Positions 38,065 to 45,036 of a stretch of DNA of 64,000 bases are shown here, piece after piece (the stretch's first letter is position 1; every line of letters starts with the position of its first letter). The stretch spans positions 62,001-126,000 of the forward strand of contig CAVXRS010000001.1 of the NCBI GenBank assembly GCA_963764215.1. Direction: 5' to 3'. The notes beneath the pieces are model-generated. The model did not search any database, had not been told where the DNA came from, and saw nothing but the letters and a program-made list of their open reading frames with translations. The DNA comes from JAFDWI01 sp963764215 (GTDB lineage Bacteria; Actinomycetota; Acidimicrobiia; Acidimicrobiales; Iamiaceae). The translations under genes were made by a program, and so were the position numbers.

Positions 38065-38478
38065 TCAGTCTCCATACCCGGCGGCGGTGACCTCGGTCGT
38101 CATGGAGCTGAGCTTGACCGTCGCCCCGTCACCGAATCGCGTCGTCGGAATCGCAAGACACCCGATCACGTAGTCCGACGAGCCTTCGTAGATGACGCAT
38201 GCTGCGCTTGCGTCATGCGGGTTCGGATCGACATCCACCGAGCGTCCGGGGCTGACCGTGGCTGGGTCCGACCCGCAGGATGACACCGTCACGCGTTGGG
38301 TTGTGTCGTTCCTGATGTGGATCGTGATCGTTGGTGTGTAAAGCAGCAGCCCCAAGCCCACAACCGCGGCGATGACCACCACGGCCATCACGGCCACAAC
38401 GCCGCCGGTCACACCGCGCCTCACCGGGTCACCACCATGCTGAGAGCAGAAGCAGGACGGGGGCCTGCCGAACCCCAC
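38065..38478 (-). CDS. Small membrane-anchored protein, function unknown
   Basis: A 137-residue open frame. One hydrophobic helix (GGVVAVMAVVVIAAVVGLGLLLY, residues ~25-47) is followed by an outside domain with three cysteines (SSCGSD, SAACVIY, IGCLAIP) and beta-rich sequence. No family was recognised. It is the first gene right of the left attachment repeat and points outward. The GTG start is the most upstream in-frame choice; one nearer the helix is possible. Confidence 0.5.
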   Translation of the reverse strand: MGFGRPPSCFCSQHGGDPVRRGVTGGVVAVMAVVVIAAVVGLGLLLYTPTITIHIRNDTTQRVTVSSCGSDPATVSPGRSVDVDPNPHDASAACVIYEGSSDYVIGCLAIPTTRFGDGATVKLSSMTTEVTAAGYGD

Positions 38479-38560
38479 CTGAACGCGGTGCCATCTTCAC
38501 GCCAGACATCTTCGCATCTGCCGACCACCTGCCCCCGACCGCCCGGACAGGGACGACATA

Positions 38561-38983
38561 GTGGAGCCCATGCAGCTACAACTTGGTCGAGGCCCTACGG
38601 CGGCACTCCTCGGGTCGCCATCGTTCATGGACTTGAGCGATCCGTATGCGGGTGGGTCGTTCTCGGTCGAGCTGCTGGCACCCGGACTGCGCGTGGTCCG
38701 ACCCGTGTTCGTGTTTACCTTCTCCGACTTGCCCGAGTACTTCCACGAGCTGGCGGAGGACTGGAGGGGATGGAGTGGCGAGAAGGTGTGGGCCTCGCCC
38801 GACTACGACCTCGTGATTGCCGCCCGGAGTTCCAACACCGGTCATGACTTACTGACGTTCAGCGTGCAAGACGGCCCAGTACGCACCTGGATCGCCTCAA
38901 TCGATGTCGAGATGGAGGCCGGTCAGGAAGCGACGGCAACCGCGCGCTCGATCGCAGACCTCTGGGCCACACGCGACACGTAG
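38561..38983 (+). CDS. DUF6228-like protein
   Basis: A 140-residue soluble protein. The segment LPEYFHELAEDWRGWSGEKVWASPDYDLVIAAR resembles the DUF6228 family of small actinobacterial proteins (F-x-E-L-A-x-D-W-R-G-W), many of which occur in accessory regions. No enzymatic motif is present. The GTG start (VEPMQLQL) or the ATG three codons later are both possible. It lies within the tRNA-Cys element. Confidence 0.65.
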   Translation: MEPMQLQLGRGPTAALLGSPSFMDLSDPYAGGSFSVELLAPGLRVVRPVFVFTFSDLPEYFHELAEDWRGWSGEKVWASPDYDLVIAARSSNTGHDLLTFSVQDGPVRTWIASIDVEMEAGQEATATARSIADLWATRDT

Positions 38984-39118
38984 CCGACACGGGTGCCCCC
39001 GAACGCCGGGTATGTGCGACACTCCCGAGGTCCTGTGTCGATCCGCTCGTGGGATATCGATCCCCGACGTTGGTCGGAAAGTGGCCAGCGCGGAGTGGAC
39101 TACCGGCGGCGATGGGTC

Positions 39119-39766
39119 TCATTGACCGGCTTCTAGGAGCGCCTCGACTTCGTCGACCCGGCGGACGTCTCCGAAGGAGCGATAGATGGTTCTGAGCGAG
39201 GCTGCGTGGCTCGCGTCGTCGACTCCCGCACAGGCATCTCCCACGACGATCGTGCGGTACCCCAACGTGGCCGCGTCTCGCGCGGTCGCTTACACGCAGA
39301 CGTTCGTGACCGTTCCGCAGATGAGGACGGTTTCGATTCCTTGCTCCTGCAGCAGGGGTCCAACGGTTGACCGTCCCGGGAACAGGGCGCTCGGCGCAGA
39401 CTTCTCCACGCGGACGTCGCCCGGGTCGATGGTGAGTCCCGGCGCCAGGTTCGCTCCGCCCCCGGCATAGGCCTTGGCGACAGCCGGCCCGAAGAACTCA
39501 ACGGCCCAGGGACTTGGCGGTTTGACGCTCGGCGTGATCCAGATCACGCGTCCGCCAGAGTGCCGCACTGCCCCGGCCAGCCGCTCCACGGAACCGACGA
39601 TTCCGGGAGCGTAGGTGGTCGTCTCGACGAAGAAGGTGACCAGGTCGACCACCAGCAGCGCGGTGGTTGCTGGATCCAGCGTCTCGTAGGCGAAGCGGCG
39701 CCCCCGACGCTGCTCGTGCCGGGCGACGTCGCCCGCTGGGATCTCCCATTCGTGCGTCGGGTCCAC
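39119..39766 (-). pseudogene. Isochorismatase-like cysteine hydrolase broken by a nonsense codon
   Basis: The gene reads TALLVVDLVTFFVETTTYAPG (catalytic Asp region), VIWITPSVKPPSPWAVEFFG, ALFPGRSTVGPLLQEQGIETVLICGTVTNVCV and then TAA at 39290-39292. The same frame continues without further stops: ATARDAATLGYRTIVVGDACAGVDDASHAASLRTIYRSFGD to a TGA at 39119. T-N-V-C-V-E-x-T-A-R-D is the normal active-site sequence, so a single GAA-to-TAA change has cut the protein just after the catalytic cysteine. The loss removes the last ~55 residues and should inactivate it, unless the stop is a read error. GTG at 39766 is the likely start. Confidence 0.8.
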
Positions 39767-39843
39767 CAGTCCAGGCTCCCACGGCCACGAGTCACGCGCA
39801 CGCAGCGCCGCTCGCAGACCCAGACGATCCGGCGGGCAGCAGC

Positions 39844-40341
39844 TCAGTCTGATTGACCCGCGTATCGGACCAATGTCCAGGACGTTCCTTGCTTCTCGAT
39901 CAGCGCGAAGCCAGCCGACTCGTAGAGGCCACGCGCCGGATTCGCCTCGCTGACGCTGAGACTCATGGCTGAGTACCCCTGAGCGATGCTGGCGTCGATG
40001 AGGCCAACGAGGAGTTGTCGACCTATCCCCTCGTGCCGACGCGACGCGATGACGGCGATCGACAGTTCGGGCACATCCTCTGCGACGAAGCCGTAGCCAC
40101 AGTTCGCCTCGGTGTAGGTGCGATACCAGGCTGCGCCCACCGGTCCGTCCTGTTCGGCGACAAGCCCAAAGTCCCCTTGCCTCGGCCATCCGGTGAGGTA
40201 CCTCGCGTAGCGCGGGTCGGCCATCACCTCCTCGGCCGTGGGCGTCGGCTTGTCCGGGCGCCAAACAGCGGCCTCGCCGAGCATCGTCGCGAGAAAGGGA
40301 AGGTCCTCATCCCCGGCCGGGCGGCAGTGCACATCTTCCAC
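39844..40341 (-). CDS. GNAT-family N-acetyltransferase
   Basis: A complete 165-residue acetyltransferase. It begins with EDVHCRPAGDEDLPFLATML and has the acetyl-CoA loop SRRHEGIGRQLLVGLIDASIAQGY (R-x-x-G-I-G) and the C-terminal SVSEANPARGLYESAGF typical of GNAT enzymes. Start GTG. It is upstream of the broken hydrolase in the same direction, 77 bases apart. The substrate is unknown. Confidence 0.87.
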   Translation of the reverse strand: MEDVHCRPAGDEDLPFLATMLGEAAVWRPDKPTPTAEEVMADPRYARYLTGWPRQGDFGLVAEQDGPVGAAWYRTYTEANCGYGFVAEDVPELSIAVIASRRHEGIGRQLLVGLIDASIAQGYSAMSLSVSEANPARGLYESAGFALIEKQGTSWTLVRYAGQSD

Positions 40342-40507
40342 ACCGCCCAGTCCAGCAGCTCAGCGCACTCAGCGGCGCCTCGGCAGGGCTTCGCTCCCTC
40401 TCGAACCCGGAGGACAGCGTCGGACTCGCCGACGCCAACATCCAGGCCTTCGCCGAGTCGGTGAGACGTCGCCACTCGCGGGAACGCCCGATGATCCGGG
40501 GCTCGGG

Positions 40508-40529
40508 AGCGTATCTGTTCTGATACGCT
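40508..40529. promoter_or_regulatory. Palindromic operator upstream of the HTH/AbiEii pair
   Basis: AGCGTATC, six-base centre TGTTCT, GATACGCT is a perfect 8-bp inverted repeat ending six bases before the ATG of the XRE-type gene. Its size and place are typical of the autoregulatory site bound by the antitoxin. TCTGAT at the centre may form part of the -10 box. Confidence 0.6.
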
Positions 40530-40535
40530 CATGGC

Positions 40536-41051
40536 ATGTCGGCAAATCTCATTGCCACAGCCCGGGAGCACGCGGGACTGTCCCGCGCCGAGCTCGCGCG
40601 CCGCGCCGGGACTTCCCGACCGACGTTGTCGGCCTACGAGCACGGCCGAGTCTCCCCCAGCCTCCAGACACTGGAACGGATCCTCGCGGCCACGGGAAAT
40701 CACCTGGTCACGAGGCCCGATATCCGGTGGCGGGAAGTGCCGGTCGGGCGCGGCCAGGTGGCCGCGGTTCCCGACGCACTTCCCGAGGTCCGTCCGGAGG
40801 ACGCCTTCCGCGCCCTGGAGCTCCCCCTGCATCTCTCCTGGTCGCATGGCGACCGCCACGTCGACCTCGCCGACCGCCGCCAGCGCGCCCGGGCCTTCGA
40901 AGTGATCCTCCGGGAAGGTGGCCCCGAGGACATCGCCGCCACCGTCGACGGTGCCCTCCTCGTCGACCTTTGGGATGAGCTAGTCCTTCCCCGGCAGCTC
41001 CGCGCCGCGTGGCAACCACTGATCGACCAGGTCCGGCCGTCACGTGGCTGA
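40536..41051 (+). CDS. XRE-type helix-turn-helix protein, putative antitoxin
   Basis: A 171-residue protein. The N-terminal ~60 residues are an XRE helix-turn-helix (NLIATAREHAGLSRAELARRAGTSRPTLSAYEHGRVSP). The C-terminal part (GGPEDIAATVDGALLVDLWDELVLPRQLRAAW) is what is usually seen in antitoxins paired with AbiEii-like nucleotidyltransferases. Its stop lies inside the next gene, which starts eight bases earlier, so the two are translationally coupled. A perfect palindrome directly upstream suggests autorepression. Confidence 0.83.
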   Translation: MSANLIATAREHAGLSRAELARRAGTSRPTLSAYEHGRVSPSLQTLERILAATGNHLVTRPDIRWREVPVGRGQVAAVPDALPEVRPEDAFRALELPLHLSWSHGDRHVDLADRRQRARAFEVILREGGPEDIAATVDGALLVDLWDELVLPRQLRAAWQPLIDQVRPSRG

Positions 41052-41682
41052 ATCCGACGCCCTCACCGAGCTACAACGGGAAGTGCTCCGGTGCTTCTTC
41101 GCGCTTCCCGAGTCGGCCGGCTTCCTGCTGACCGGTGGCGCCGCGCTGCTCGCGGCGGGACTGTCGGACCGACCCTCGCAGGACGTCGACCTCTTCGGCA
41201 CCGAGCTGGCCGTCGGGATCGTTCCCGGCGCCGACGCGTTCGAGGCCGCGTGCGGTGAACGTGGGTGGGCAGTGACGAGAATCCGCGACGCCACGACCTT
41301 CCGCCGGATCCACCTCACCACGCCCACCGGTGAGGTGCTCGTCGACTTCGCCGTCGACGCTCCACCTCAGGGACCTCCTCACCGCACCTCACTTGCACCG
41401 ACCTACCCGCTGCCGGAGCTCGCGGCGCGCAAGGCCCTCGCCTTGTTCGACCGGGCGGCCGCCCGCGACTTCGCGGACCTCCTGGTGCTGTCGCGTCACT
41501 TCGAGGTCGACGCCATGCTCGAAGACGCTGCCGCACTCGACGACGGCTTCGACATGACCGTCTTCGTCGACATGCTCGCGACGATCGATCGGTTCACCGA
41601 CGCGGAGCTCCTGGAGACGACCGCCGACCCGGCCGAGCTCCGCGAGTTCGTCGCACGGCTGACCCGGCGTCTCCGTGCCTGA
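41044..41682 (+). CDS. AbiEii-like nucleotidyltransferase toxin
   Basis: A 212-residue protein of the AbiEii/AbiGii (DUF1814) family. The nucleotidyltransferase signature is GFLLTGGAALLAAGLSDRPSQDVDLFG: G-G, then S-Q-D-V-D as the metal-binding D-x-D. TYPLPELAARKALALFDRAAARDFADL supplies the conserved K-x-x-A-L...R-x-x-x-D-x-x-D-L part. Related toxins (AbiEii, mycobacterial MenA) transfer nucleotides to GTP or tRNA ends and block growth, sometimes stopping phage. GTG start inside the antitoxin gene. It is part of the tRNA-Cys element, where it could stabilise the element or defend against phage (inference). Confidence 0.85.
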   Translation: MAESDALTELQREVLRCFFALPESAGFLLTGGAALLAAGLSDRPSQDVDLFGTELAVGIVPGADAFEAACGERGWAVTRIRDATTFRRIHLTTPTGEVLVDFAVDAPPQGPPHRTSLAPTYPLPELAARKALALFDRAAARDFADLLVLSRHFEVDAMLEDAAALDDGFDMTVFVDMLATIDRFTDAELLETTADPAELREFVARLTRRLRA

Positions 41683-41940
41683 GTGAGCGGCCTCCTGTAC
41701 GCCGGGCACCTGCCCCAACCCTCAACGGAATGGGCCGCGAAGCCCGTGCAAAACCCGTCGGTGACTATCTGTGTGGCGCGATCCGAACCTCGCCCGCCTT
41801 GGCCGCTCGTGGCCCATCGCGTCGGCCGACCATCGGTCGGACGACGCGGGTCACGGAGGTGCCGGTGGCGGGTCATCTCATGAGTGCACCCCTCCCCCGC
41901 GTGCCAAGCCCCGTCACGCCGACCATCCCGGAGCGACCCG
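41683..41940. other. Non-coding stretch between toxin and excisionase-like gene
   Basis: No gene is recognised in these 258 bases. A short frame begins with GTG directly after the toxin stop (about 66 codons) but has no domain and a poor composition. The promoter of the excisionase-like gene must lie here; no clear boxes were seen. Confidence 0.4.
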
Positions 41941-42156
41941 ATGCCCAACCAGCCGACCCCACCATCGACGGAGCTGCCGCAGCTCCTCGACGTCGCCCAG
42001 GTTGCCGAGGCGCTCGGCGTGAACGTCCGCCACGTGCGCCGGCTCGTGTTCGAGCGCCGCATCCCGTACGTGAAGTGGGGGCACCTCGTGCGCTTCGACC
42101 CGGCAGACGTCGCCGCCTGGCTGGCTGACAAGCGCCGACCCGCACAACCGGCCTAA
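41941..42156 (+). CDS. Excisionase-like helix-turn-helix protein
   Basis: A 71-residue protein: LPQLLDVAQVAEALGVNVRHVRRLVFERRIPYVKWGHLVRFDPADVAAWLADKRR. This is the MerR-like HTH_17 excisionase fold (L-x-V-x-x-V-A-x-x-L-G-V...R-x-I-P-Y-x-K-x-G-x-x-V-R-F). It lies next to, and opposite to, the integrase, as usual for small integrative elements, and would direct excision or regulate the integrase. ATG start. Confidence 0.85.
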   Translation: MPNQPTPPSTELPQLLDVAQVAEALGVNVRHVRRLVFERRIPYVKWGHLVRFDPADVAAWLADKRRPAQPA

Positions 42157-42181
42157 GGAGTGAGCTTCGCCCCGGCGAGCC

Positions 42182-43323
42182 TCACCCCACCTCGTCGAGT
42201 CGCTCGACCGAGGGGTGCACCACCGCCCGGGCTTGTCGGGCGGACGCTCGGCGAGGCGCTCGCCGAACGACGCGGCGATCGCCTCGTCCAGCTCCGGGAA
42301 CAGGTGCCCGTAGCGGTCGAGCGTGACCGAGATCGACGCGTGGCCCATGCGTGACTGGATGGCCTTGGGGTGGGCGCCCTCGGCGATGGCCAGCGACACG
42401 CTGGTGTGGCGAAGGTCGTGGAACCGGCACGTCACCCCTGCCCGCTGCTGGGCCGGCCGGAAGTGGTTGTTCCAGAAGCTCGAGGACTGCACCGGGTTCC
42501 CGGCGCCGTTCGGGAACACCAGCCCGTCGGGGCCCGGCGCGCTGAAGCGCTCGACGTGGTCGGTCAGCACCTCGGCGGTGAAGGGCGACACGGTGATCGA
42601 GCGCACCGACCCGACCGTCTTGGGTCCCTTGCGCAGCCACTCCCCCGAGCCCAGCCGCACCAGCTGCTCGGACACCCGGACCTTCCCGCGGCGAAGGTCG
42701 AGCTTGGCCCGGCGCAGGCCCACCAGCTCGCTCCACCGCATCCCCGAGTCGACCGCCAGGTAGACCATCGCACGAAAACGCGGCGAGTGCGCCTCGGCGA
42801 GCCCGAGCGCCTGGTCCCAGTCGAGGAACACCATCTCGCGCTTGGGCACCGCCGGCGGGTCGGCCCGGTCGCACGGGTTCGCCACGATGCGCTGCTTGTC
42901 GACCGCCACCTGGAGCACCCGCCGCAGCGTCCGGTAGTGGCGGTGGACCGAGCTGGGCGCGAGGCCGGCCTCGAGCTCGTCGTTGAGCCAGTTCTCGATC
43001 TCGTCCGGTGGGATGTGCCCGAGCCGGTAGGCGCCGAACCGGGGCAGCACGTACTTGTGCAGGTCGCGCCGGTAGGTCTCCTGCGTGGTCGGCGACAAGC
43101 GCCGCGACAGCCGCAGGAACTCCTCGGCCCACGTCGCGAACGCCACGTCGGCGCCCCGCGGGTCGATCCAGTTTCCCCGGGCCTTGTCGGACTCGACCTC
43201 GACCAGGAAGCGCACGGCGTCGGCCTTGCGCCGGAACGTGCGCGAGCGCTGCCGCCCGAGCGGGTCGCGGTAGCGGGCGCGGTACCCGCCGGTAGAGGTC
43301 CTGGACTTCTCGATGAACGCCAT
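42182..43323 (-). CDS. Tyrosine recombinase (integrase) of the tRNA-Cys element
   Basis: About 380 residues. An N-terminal Arm-binding-like part (MAFIEKSRTSTGGYRARYRDPLGRQ) is followed by a SAM-like core-binding domain (FATWAEEFLRLSRRLSPTTQETYRRDLHKYV) and the catalytic domain with GMRWSELVGLRR (first Arg), HDLRHTSVSLA (H-x-x-R) and GHASISVTLDRYGHL (His and Tyr). The annotated frame continues to 41914 over the excisionase gene, but one base fewer near 42240 gives a short tail VVHPSVERLDEVG and a TGA at 42182, which I prefer. The integrase lies 150 bases from the intact tRNA-Cys 3' end, its probable target site. Confidence 0.93.
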
Positions 43324-43441
43324 GTCGGCCACCTTTGCGGTGCGCACACAGGGAGCAGAAAAGGAGCAGCTGCGGCGCGAAATCGCGGATACGGGCGGCT
43401 GACCAGCGGGTTTCCCGGACAACGTTTGGTCAACAAAAACG

Positions 43442-43526
43442 CCGCTGACCAGCACAAAAGTGCTGGTCAGCGCTGGAGGCGGCGGGGGGAATCGAACCCC
43501 CGTACAGGGCTTTGCAGGCCCTTGCC
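43442..43526. repeat. Right attachment-site repeat at tRNA-Cys
   Basis: Direct repeat of 37817-37901 with about 80% or more identity over the hairpin, CCA end and acceptor strand, and a 25-bp identical block that covers the tRNA anticodon stem-loop (43502-43526). Together with the integrase it defines an element of about 5.6 kb. Confidence 0.75.
43444..43471 (-). terminator. Hairpin terminator after tRNA-Cys
   Basis: GCTGACCAGCAC, loop AAAA, GTGCTGGTCAGC is a perfect 12-bp inverted repeat ending three bases from the CCA end of tRNA-Cys on the minus strand. The left attachment repeat carries the same hairpin with a changed loop and one arm mismatch. Confidence 0.65.
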
Positions 43527-43548
43527 TAAGCCACTCGGCCACGCCGCC
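43474..43548 (-). tRNA. tRNA-Cys (anticodon GCA)
   Basis: Minus strand: acceptor GGCGGCG with CGCCGCC, D-arm GCCGAGTGGCTTAGGC, anticodon stem AGGGC/GCCCT with loop CTGCAAA (anticodon GCA), T-arm GGGGGTTCGATTCCCCC, discriminator T and encoded CCA. TACCAT at 43562-43567 on the minus strand fits its -10 box. Its 3' part is the attachment site of the neighbouring element. Confidence 0.96.
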
Positions 43549-43626
43549 AGGCGGAACGGTCATGGTAGTGCCATGCCCCACGCACGATCGAAGCAGGGCT
43601 CGGCGGAACCAGCTGGGGTAGCAGCG

Positions 43627-44940
43627 CTACCGGGATGCCGACCGAGCGATGTCGTCGCGGTGACGATCGTGGATCGCGGTCAGGAACCGCTCGGCTGCGT
43701 CGACCGCGGCCAACGACCGTGGTGAGGCGAACACGTCGAAGGCGTGTTGGGCGCCGGGCAGTTCAGCGAACCCGACCGGTTGGGTGGACGCGGCGGCCAG
43801 CATGGCTGCGAACGAGCGGGCCTGCTCGATCGGGACGAGCACGTCGTTCGTACCGTGGAACATGAAGAAGGGCGGGGCGTCCGGATTGACCCAACTCATC
43901 GGTGAGGCGTGATCCCACACCTCCGGATCCTCGCGGCGGGGCACTTTCATCACCATGTCGGTCAACATGCCCTCCATCTCGGCCATGCCGGTCCCGTCAC
44001 GGTTGGTGAAGTCGTAGACCCCGTAGTACGGCACGGCACACGCGACCGAGGTGTCGGCATCTTCGAAGCCTGGTTGGAACTCCGCGACATTCGGTGTGAG
44101 CGCGGTGAGCGCACACAGATGACCGCCCGCTGATCCCCCGGAGACGGCCACGAAGTCGGGGTCGCCGCCGTAGTCGGCGATGTGGTCCTTCACCCAGCTC
44201 AGGGCCGCCTTGACGTCCACGATGTGATCGGGCCAGGTCGCCCGCGGGCTCAGTCGGTAGTTGATCGCGACGCAGACCCATCCGTGTTCGGCCAGCCGCG
44301 CCATCAGCGGAATTCCCTGCTGGTTCTTGTTGCCGATCACCCAGCCACCACCGTGGATCTGCAGGAGCACCGGAGCGCGGTCGCCGGGCCGCAGGTCACC
44401 TCGGCACCAGATGTCCAGTTGGTTCCGTCGACCATGCGTTCCATAGGAGAGGTTCCCGTCGTGGACCCAGCGGCGGCGCGGTTGGTCCGCCGGTCCGAGC
44501 GCGATCTGGCGGCGCTGGACCCGGCGCTGGTCGCGTGGGGCAAGACGGGGGATCTCCGGGTCGGCGTCGGCACCCAGCGCCCCGGTCAGCGCCTCGTCGA
44601 GCACGTCCCGGGCGGCCACACCCTGCTTCCACACCGACGCCAGCCCCCACCACGACGCCGCGCTCACTGCGAGCGCCTCCCAGCCCTGACGGGACCTCAA
44701 CGCTCCCCGGCTCACGTGCCAACCCGTTGCGAGCGCCTGCCACCCGATGGCATGAAGGGGCATCTCCGAGGTCAACCACGACGGGAAGAAGCACAGCATC
44801 CCACTGCGCCCCTTGCGGCTCAGGGGGTGCTTGGCGTTGGCGGTGTTGAGCGCGCCGAAAAGCGCGTCCACGAGAAAGCGGCGTCCTGCCTCACGGTTTC
44901 GCAGGGTCGCCGCGCGTCTTTTCGATCCCATGCCGGCCAT
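43627..44940 (-). CDS. Alpha/beta hydrolase of the HSL/esterase type
   Basis: A 437-residue hydrolase. The oxyanion segment VLLQIHGGGWVIG, nucleophile SGGSAGGHLCALTAL (G-x-S-x-G), acid in FMFHGTNDVLVP and histidine in GAQHAFDVF are all present, so this is an active serine esterase or lipase of the hormone-sensitive-lipase-like family. Residues 1-130 form an N-terminal extension with a hydrophobic face (FLVDALFGALNTAN). ATG at 44940 (MAGMGSKRR) was chosen; the ATG at 44931 is equally possible. The substrate is unknown; it lies immediately outside the tRNA-Cys element. Confidence 0.88.
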   Translation of the reverse strand: MAGMGSKRRAATLRNREAGRRFLVDALFGALNTANAKHPLSRKGRSGMLCFFPSWLTSEMPLHAIGWQALATGWHVSRGALRSRQGWEALAVSAASWWGLASVWKQGVAARDVLDEALTGALGADADPEIPRLAPRDQRRVQRRQIALGPADQPRRRWVHDGNLSYGTHGRRNQLDIWCRGDLRPGDRAPVLLQIHGGGWVIGNKNQQGIPLMARLAEHGWVCVAINYRLSPRATWPDHIVDVKAALSWVKDHIADYGGDPDFVAVSGGSAGGHLCALTALTPNVAEFQPGFEDADTSVACAVPYYGVYDFTNRDGTGMAEMEGMLTDMVMKVPRREDPEVWDHASPMSWVNPDAPPFFMFHGTNDVLVPIEQARSFAAMLAAASTQPVGFAELPGAQHAFDVFASPRSLAAVDAAERFLTAIHDRHRDDIARSASR

Positions 44941-45036
44941 CCTGTCACCTGCGTCGACCGATCTTCGACCGCGGCCGCGTTCGGTGGGTGATCGTCCACC
45001 GGTCACGAGGGGTCCACACGACCCGGGCGCGGGTGG

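Noticed and set aside
41914..42181. C-terminal extension of the integrase across the excisionase gene
   Set aside because: Sequence after PPDKPG has no integrase similarity and is the antisense of a well-supported HTH gene; a single-base indel gives a natural end.
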